This document shows positions 5,409-8,867 of a DNA stretch of 8,867 nt, in pieces. The notes under the pieces were generated by a model. That model did no database searches. It saw only the letters and a program-made list of their open reading frames with translations, and was not told the origin of the DNA. How positions within the stretch are numbered: position 1 is the first letter of the stretch; each line of letters begins with the position of its first letter. The position numbers and the translations under genes are program-made. Origin of the DNA: Lachnospiraceae bacterium UBA7060 (GTDB taxonomy: Bacteria; Bacillota; Clostridia; Lachnospirales; Lachnospiraceae); assembly GCA_002493835.1 (NCBI GenBank), contig DLAA01000138.1:1-8867 (forward strand), read 5' to 3'.

Positions 5409-6506
5409 ATGATTAAAAATATTACTTTGAAAAATTTTAAATGTTTTGAAAATATGAGTGTTGAATGTCGAGAATTGAATTTATTTACTGGTGTTAATGG
5501 CATGGGGAAATCTACTTTAATTCAGGCAGTGTTATTATTACGTCAAACATATGAAAAATATAATTCTTCTAATTGGCATAGGCTTGTTTTGAATGGTCAT
5601 TATACTAACTTAGGAACAATGAAAGATACTGCATATTGGTATAGAGTAGGAGATGATATACAAATTTCAATACTTGAAGATGAATTAATGTGGAATTGTA
5701 CTTGGAATGAAAGAAAAGTACATTTATTATTGGCGGAGGATGATAAGAATCGTAACGAAAGATGTACATTAATGGGAAGCGGATTTGAATACATATCAGC
5801 GGAAAGATTAGGACCAAGGCGATATTATGATAATTTAGGGAATGAGGAATATCAAACATTTCAAATAGGAACGCGTGGTGAGAAGGCGGTAGCATTATTA
5901 AACGATATAGGCAGTGATTTTAAAATATATAAGAATATGAGACATTTCTCAGAGAGCAGTGAGCGTTTTGACTTACAAGTAAATGCATGGATGTCAGAGA
6001 TTTCGCCAGGAGTAAAAATTAATGCGATACCATATTTTGAAGTTAATTTAATGGGGTTACGTTATGCTGTAAGCAGTTCAATGGGAGAAGAAAGTGTAAA
6101 TGCCTTAAATATGGGATTTGGAGTTTCATATGTTCTGCCTGTGATTATTGCATTGCTGAAAGCACGTAAAGGAGATTTGCTTATTCTCGAAAATCCAGAA
6201 GCTCATTTACATCCGAGGGGCCAAAGAAAAATAGGGGAATTGGTTGCATTGGCTGCGGCAAATGGGGTTCAAATTATTATGGAAACTCATAGTGATCATA
6301 TTTTAAATGGAATAAGATTGACAGTAAAGCAAAAGCATATTTTACCTAATCAGATTAAGGTAAATTATTTTTATCAATATATAGATAATCATGGTGTGCC
6401 AAAACATGATAAATCATCACCAGAAATATTGGAAGATGGAAGTTTGTCGAATTGGCCGGATGGATTTTTTGATGAGTGGGATAAAGCAATTGATGAACTA
6501 TTTTAA
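5409..6506 (+). CDS. AAA/ABC-type ATPase with C-terminal DUF3696; second gene of candidate defence operon
   Basis: This is a 365-residue SMC/OLD-like ATPase. The opening IKNITLKNFKCFENMSVECR is typical of RecF/SMC-like proteins. Motifs in order are Walker A GVNGMGKST (28-36), a signature-like NMGFGVSYVLP (234-244), Walker B LLILENPEAHLHP (257-269) and the switch histidine in ETHSDHIL (292-299). The C-terminus DGSLSNWPDGFFDEWDKAI (343-361) is the DUF3696 signature found at the end of this ATPase group. The middle (about 55-200) is variable. There is no TOPRIM domain as in OLD proteins, so it probably acts as a nucleotide-driven sensor or motor rather than a nuclease. AAGGAG overlaps the stop of the preceding gene and lies 5 nt before this ATG, indicating translational linkage. 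Members of this family recur in phage-defence operons, sometimes with DUF262 proteins; the partnership here is seen, the role is inferred. Confidence 0.92.
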   Translation: MIKNITLKNFKCFENMSVECRELNLFTGVNGMGKSTLIQAVLLLRQTYEKYNSSNWHRLVLNGHYTNLGTMKDTAYWYRVGDDIQISILEDELMWNCTWNERKVHLLLAEDDKNRNERCTLMGSGFEYISAERLGPRRYYDNLGNEEYQTFQIGTRGEKAVALLNDIGSDFKIYKNMRHFSESSERFDLQVNAWMSEISPGVKINAIPYFEVNLMGLRYAVSSSMGEESVNALNMGFGVSYVLPVIIALLKARKGDLLILENPEAHLHPRGQRKIGELVALAAANGVQIIMETHSDHILNGIRLTVKQKHILPNQIKVNYFYQYIDNHGVPKHDKSSPEILEDGSLSNWPDGFFDEWDKAIDELF

Positions 6507-6517
6507 GAGGAGTTTAA

Positions 6518-7450
6518 ATGATATTTAATGAGATTTCTTTAAAACAACAAGTTTCTAAATGTCAAATAAAAGAACAATTTTCGATATTTTTAAAAATGTG
6601 TCAAGAATTGAAACACATAAATAATGATAATAATTTTTATTATTCTGATGAGTTAATGTTTGAGAAAATTTCTGAAGAGTACACAGTGCATGATTGGCTG
6701 AAGGATCAAAGTGTTCCTCAAAAAGATAGACAGTTTTTTAGAACATTAGTACAACGAGGGCATAGAATACAGCTAGAAGACTTCTTGGAAAGTGAGCTAA
6801 TTGTAGAAATGGAAAACGGACAAACTATTTCAGCAAAAGGTGGGCTAATGGCTTTTGAATGGGATAGTTACATAGTAAGTTTTTTATCATCAGAAGTATG
6901 GAAAAATGAGTGGATGGAAGGAAAATATCTTTCTCTTAGTTCTGAAGATAAAGTAGTAAAAGTAAGAAATTGTGGAATGTTGGAGCATGTGAATAGAATT
7001 GTTGAAGGTGAGAGGAAAAAGCAACAATTAATTATTTCTTCTGGATTGGAATTATGGGAAAAAAGAAAACAATTATATCCACATTTGATATTTTGTGAAA
7101 GTGTGAAAAAGCAATTAGAGGAGGCACGTGTTTCAATACAAATACAAATGATTATGAAAAGAATACAAATATTAGAGGATTATTTTGCAACATACGATGG
7201 AGAATTCGATAAAAATAAGGTTGGATTTGGATGTAGAAATGAATCTGAGTCTGTTAAAAATGATTGTGATATGAACGAGCATAGAAAATTTCTAACACCC
7301 TTTGGAAAAGAAGAATTTTTTTACTGGCATATAAGTTTTGCAGGAAATTATCCAGGAAGGATACATTTTATTCCAGATGCAGAGCATAAAGTAGGAATTA
7401 TTGGATATATAGGTAAGCATTTGCCAACAAAAAAATTTTCAACCATTTAA
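6518..7450 (+). CDS. Unrecognised 310-residue protein; third gene of candidate defence operon
   Basis: I do not recognise this protein with confidence. It begins 11 nt after the ATPase gene, with AGAGGAG 5 nt before the ATG, so it belongs to the same operon. No signal peptide or membrane segment is visible. The N-terminal part (about 55-140) includes HDWLKDQSVPQKDRQFFRTL and a strand-rich section (KGGLMAFEWDSYIVSFLSSE). The middle (about 160-222) is helical and charged. A hydrophilic linker rich in N, D, E, K and S (about 230-256) precedes a compact C-terminal domain: EEFFYWHISFAGNYPGRIHF (266-285) and KVGIIGYIGKHLPTKKF (291-307). The aromatic/His strand, GRIHF and IGYIGKHLPTK resemble, by eye, small RelE-like or nuclease-type toxin domains, making it the candidate effector. 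That is inference. It is very AT-rich, like its two partners. Confidence 0.8.
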   Translation: MIFNEISLKQQVSKCQIKEQFSIFLKMCQELKHINNDNNFYYSDELMFEKISEEYTVHDWLKDQSVPQKDRQFFRTLVQRGHRIQLEDFLESELIVEMENGQTISAKGGLMAFEWDSYIVSFLSSEVWKNEWMEGKYLSLSSEDKVVKVRNCGMLEHVNRIVEGERKKQQLIISSGLELWEKRKQLYPHLIFCESVKKQLEEARVSIQIQMIMKRIQILEDYFATYDGEFDKNKVGFGCRNESESVKNDCDMNEHRKFLTPFGKEEFFYWHISFAGNYPGRIHFIPDAEHKVGIIGYIGKHLPTKKFSTI

Positions 7451-7592
7451 TGCAGGTCTGTATTCAAAGACCGCCGAGAATTGTCTGATTCCCTTTTGAA
7501 GCAACTGGAGGAAGTTTTTTATATTTATTGATTGTTATTGCTTTTGCGAGAACTGACTGGAGATGGCATACTGATGTAAGAAAGGAGCCACT
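7451..7592. other. Junction between the AT-rich operon and the G+C-richer backbone
   Basis: No complete gene. In the same frame as the preceding gene, right after its stop, are 26 coding-like codons (including KDRRELSDSLLKQLEEVF) ending at TGA 7529-7531. A second open stretch with RELTGDGILM ends at TAA 7577-7579. On the other strand a frame ending at 7464 reads KKLPPVASKGNQTILGGL. These may be relics of genes broken when the operon was acquired, but either frame could be chance. A 5-bp pairing, GGTCT/AGACC (7455-7472), lacks a T-run and is not called a terminator. Confidence 0.4.
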
Positions 7593-8174
7593 ATGCAATA
7601 CACATGGAATGATATAGAACAGCATATCGCGGCCTGCAGCCAATGCCCGCTCGGCCAGACCAGAAACCTGCCTGTCATGGGCCGCGGAAGCCACGAGGCG
7701 GATATCATGCTGATCGCTGAAGCGCCCGGCGCACAGGAAGACCAGCAGGGGATTCCTTTTGTGGGGCGCTCAGGGGAAATGTTGGACAAGCTGTTTCGTG
7801 AGTGTGGTCTGAGCAGAGAAGAAGTATACATTACCAATATTTTAAAATGCCATCCGCCGGGCAACCGTGATCCAAGGGATGAGGAAAAGGAGGCATGCTT
7901 TCCCTATCTGAAATATGAGACATTTCTGTTAAAGCCAGGCATTATTGTCTGTTTGGGTCGTGTTGCCGCGCAGCGGATTATTTCGCCGGATTTTAAAATT
8001 ACCAGACAGCATGGCACTTGGACATATCGGAGAAATTGTGCGTTGACGGCGACATATCATCCCTCGGCAATACTTAGAGATCCTTCCAAATATGAAGGAG
8101 TCAAACATGATTTTTTAGAAATTGTCAGCAAGCGATCTGAGCTGAGCAAAACAAAATGTTATGTAAACTTGTGA
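7593..8174 (+). CDS. Family 4 (UDGa-type) uracil-DNA glycosylase
   Basis: This 193-residue protein removes uracil from DNA, starting base-excision repair of deaminated cytosine. The four iron-sulfur cysteines of family 4 are present with normal spacing: C15 and C18 (CSQCPL), C86 (KCHPPGNRDP) and C102 (EACFPYL). The active-site motif reads AEAPGAQEDQQGIPFVG (42-58) and the second motif HPSAILRDP (156-164), with N82 in TNILKC. Length is normal for the family, though the final residues (SKRSELSKTKCYVNL) look atypical. AAAGGAG at 7581-7587, 5 nt before the ATG, supports the start. Its much higher G+C and different codon use from the upstream operon suggest chromosomal backbone. I would not fuse it functionally with that operon. 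Confidence 0.93.
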   Translation: MQYTWNDIEQHIAACSQCPLGQTRNLPVMGRGSHEADIMLIAEAPGAQEDQQGIPFVGRSGEMLDKLFRECGLSREEVYITNILKCHPPGNRDPRDEEKEACFPYLKYETFLLKPGIIVCLGRVAAQRIISPDFKITRQHGTWTYRRNCALTATYHPSAILRDPSKYEGVKHDFLEIVSKRSELSKTKCYVNL

Positions 8175-8268
8175 TTTGAAATGAAAATTATGAAAATTTA
8201 TGGATGCAAAATATGCCATAAAAACAACAATGTACACCAGAAGTCTTTCGTTTTAATCCGATTTCCAA

Positions 8269-8274
8269 TATAAT
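8269..8274 (+). promoter_or_regulatory. Candidate -10 box for the downstream sensor gene
   Basis: A perfect TATAAT lies about 49 nt before the ATG at 8323. The best-spaced -35 (TTTCGT, 8246-8251, 17-nt spacer) is poor. The rest of the gap after the glycosylase gene is AT-rich; a TTATGG/CCATAA pairing (8199-8222) without a following T-run is not convincing as a terminator. Confidence 0.45.
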
Positions 8275-8322
8275 AGTGCAGATACTTTTTCGGTCAGCGT
8301 CACATAGGAGGAGGCAGAACGT

Positions 8323-8867
8323 ATGAAGACAAAGAAACTCAGCATTGCATCGCAGCTTTTTCTCTTTATTTTGGGCTCGGCCGTCATCGTGGCATTGATT
8401 GTGGGGAGCGTGGCCTATTCGAATATGGGCAATTTTCTGCAGAAGAAATGCAAGGATGACGTGATGGAAATTGCGGTGATTGCCGCGGAAAATGTGGACG
8501 GAGAAATATTTGCGAAGGCCATGGAGGGCGATGAGGCGGCGCTTTCGACGGTGAAGGATAGTCTGAGTTTCTTTCTAGTTGGTGATTCAGTCACTTATGT
8601 CTATACGCTGATGCCAAAAGACGCGGACTGGTTTCAGTTTGTGGTGGATACAGACCCGGATGACCCGGGAGAATACGCGGAGGATTACGAGGCGCAGGAT
8701 GCTATGTTTGAGGCGATGCAGGGGAGATCTTCCGTGACGAAAGACCCTTTTACAGACGAGTGGGGTACCTTCTACAGCGGTTATGCGCCGGTTTCTCAAG
8801 GCGGTAAGGTGCTGGGCATTGTGGCGGTGGACTATGAGGCATCCTCCATACAGACTTCGCTGAACAG
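8323..8867 (+). CDS. Transmembrane sensor protein with extracellular Cache-like domain, N-terminal part only
   Basis: The gene runs off the right edge; 181 complete codons are visible. It starts MKTKKLSIASQLFLFILG, a short cytoplasmic end followed by one transmembrane helix (about 11-32). The region from about 33 onward is predicted extracellular, with a helix (NFLQKKCKDDVMEIAVIAAE) and a Cache/PAS-like sensing fold: VTYVYTLMPKDADWFQFVVD (90-109), DEWGTFYSGYAPV (145-157) and GKVLGIVAVDYEASSI (161-176). Such N-termini belong to methyl-accepting chemotaxis proteins, diguanylate cyclases and histidine kinases. The output domain is beyond the window, so the type cannot be decided. AGGAGGAGG (8306-8314), 8 nt before the ATG, is a very strong ribosome site. 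Composition matches the glycosylase gene, not the operon to its left. Confidence 0.8.
   Translation, partial: MKTKKLSIASQLFLFILGSAVIVALIVGSVAYSNMGNFLQKKCKDDVMEIAVIAAENVDGEIFAKAMEGDEAALSTVKDSLSFFLVGDSVTYVYTLMPKDADWFQFVVDTDPDDPGEYAEDYEAQDAMFEAMQGRSSVTKDPFTDEWGTFYSGYAPVSQGGKVLGIVAVDYEASSIQTSLN

Noticed and set aside
7464..7864. Long - strand open frames over the start of the glycosylase gene
   Set aside because: They are shadows of the well-supported family 4 glycosylase on the + strand.
8587..8799. A 70-residue - strand open frame
   Set aside because: It lies inside the sensor gene, whose + strand frame is open from 8323 to the window edge and has a clear domain pattern.
1..8867. CRISPR array, tRNA or rRNA genes
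   Set aside because: No regularly spaced repeats and no recognisable tRNA or rRNA signatures were seen on either strand.

Overview
The window looks like a low-to-moderate GC Firmicute of the Clostridia, most likely a gut Lachnospiraceae-type organism. The evidence is strong purine-rich Shine-Dalgarno sites, a Gram-positive BlaI/BlaR1 beta-lactam sensing pair with a class D beta-lactamase, a clostridial-style family 4 uracil-DNA glycosylase and a membrane sensor with an extracellular Cache-like domain. Base composition is split. Bases 4201-4260 in the middle contain 15 G/C of 60, while 7681-7740 in the glycosylase gene contain 40 of 60. The left and middle parts therefore read as accessory DNA next to more G+C-rich chromosomal backbone.

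Left part (1 to about 3.4 kb): a beta-lactam resistance locus. It holds the 3' end of a class D beta-lactamase gene and a membrane-anchored YkuE-like metallophosphoesterase on the + strand. These converge on a blaI-blaR1 operon on the - strand, and the two units meet at a perfect 11-bp stem that overlaps both stop codons. The blaI promoter (TTGACA, 17 nt, TATACT) carries a textbook BlaI-type palindrome, TTACA-GA-TGTAA, at the expected transcription start, so the pair is probably autoregulated.

Junk zone (about 3.5 to 4.1 kb): a both-ends-truncated IS200/IS605 TnpA fragment, then the orphan C-terminal end of a second BlaI-family repressor on the - strand. Next comes a pair of small hairpins bracketed by a 10-bp direct repeat, and about 200 bp with no convincing gene.

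Middle part (4.14 to 7.45 kb): a compact three-gene operon with gaps of only 9 and 11 nt. It encodes a DUF262 (ParB/GmrS-like) protein with an apparent sigma-region-1.1-like N-terminal extension, an SMC/OLD-like AAA ATPase with a C-terminal DUF3696 signature, and a 310-residue protein I do not recognise. An imperfect inverted repeat sits just before the first gene, next to a candidate promoter. By family and context this is a candidate anti-phage defence cassette and the most interesting item here. The functional assignment is inference.

Right part (7.45 to 8.87 kb): a 142-bp junction with short coding-like remnants, an apparently intact family 4 uracil-DNA glycosylase gene, and after a promoter-bearing gap the 5' end of a transmembrane sensor gene cut by the window edge.
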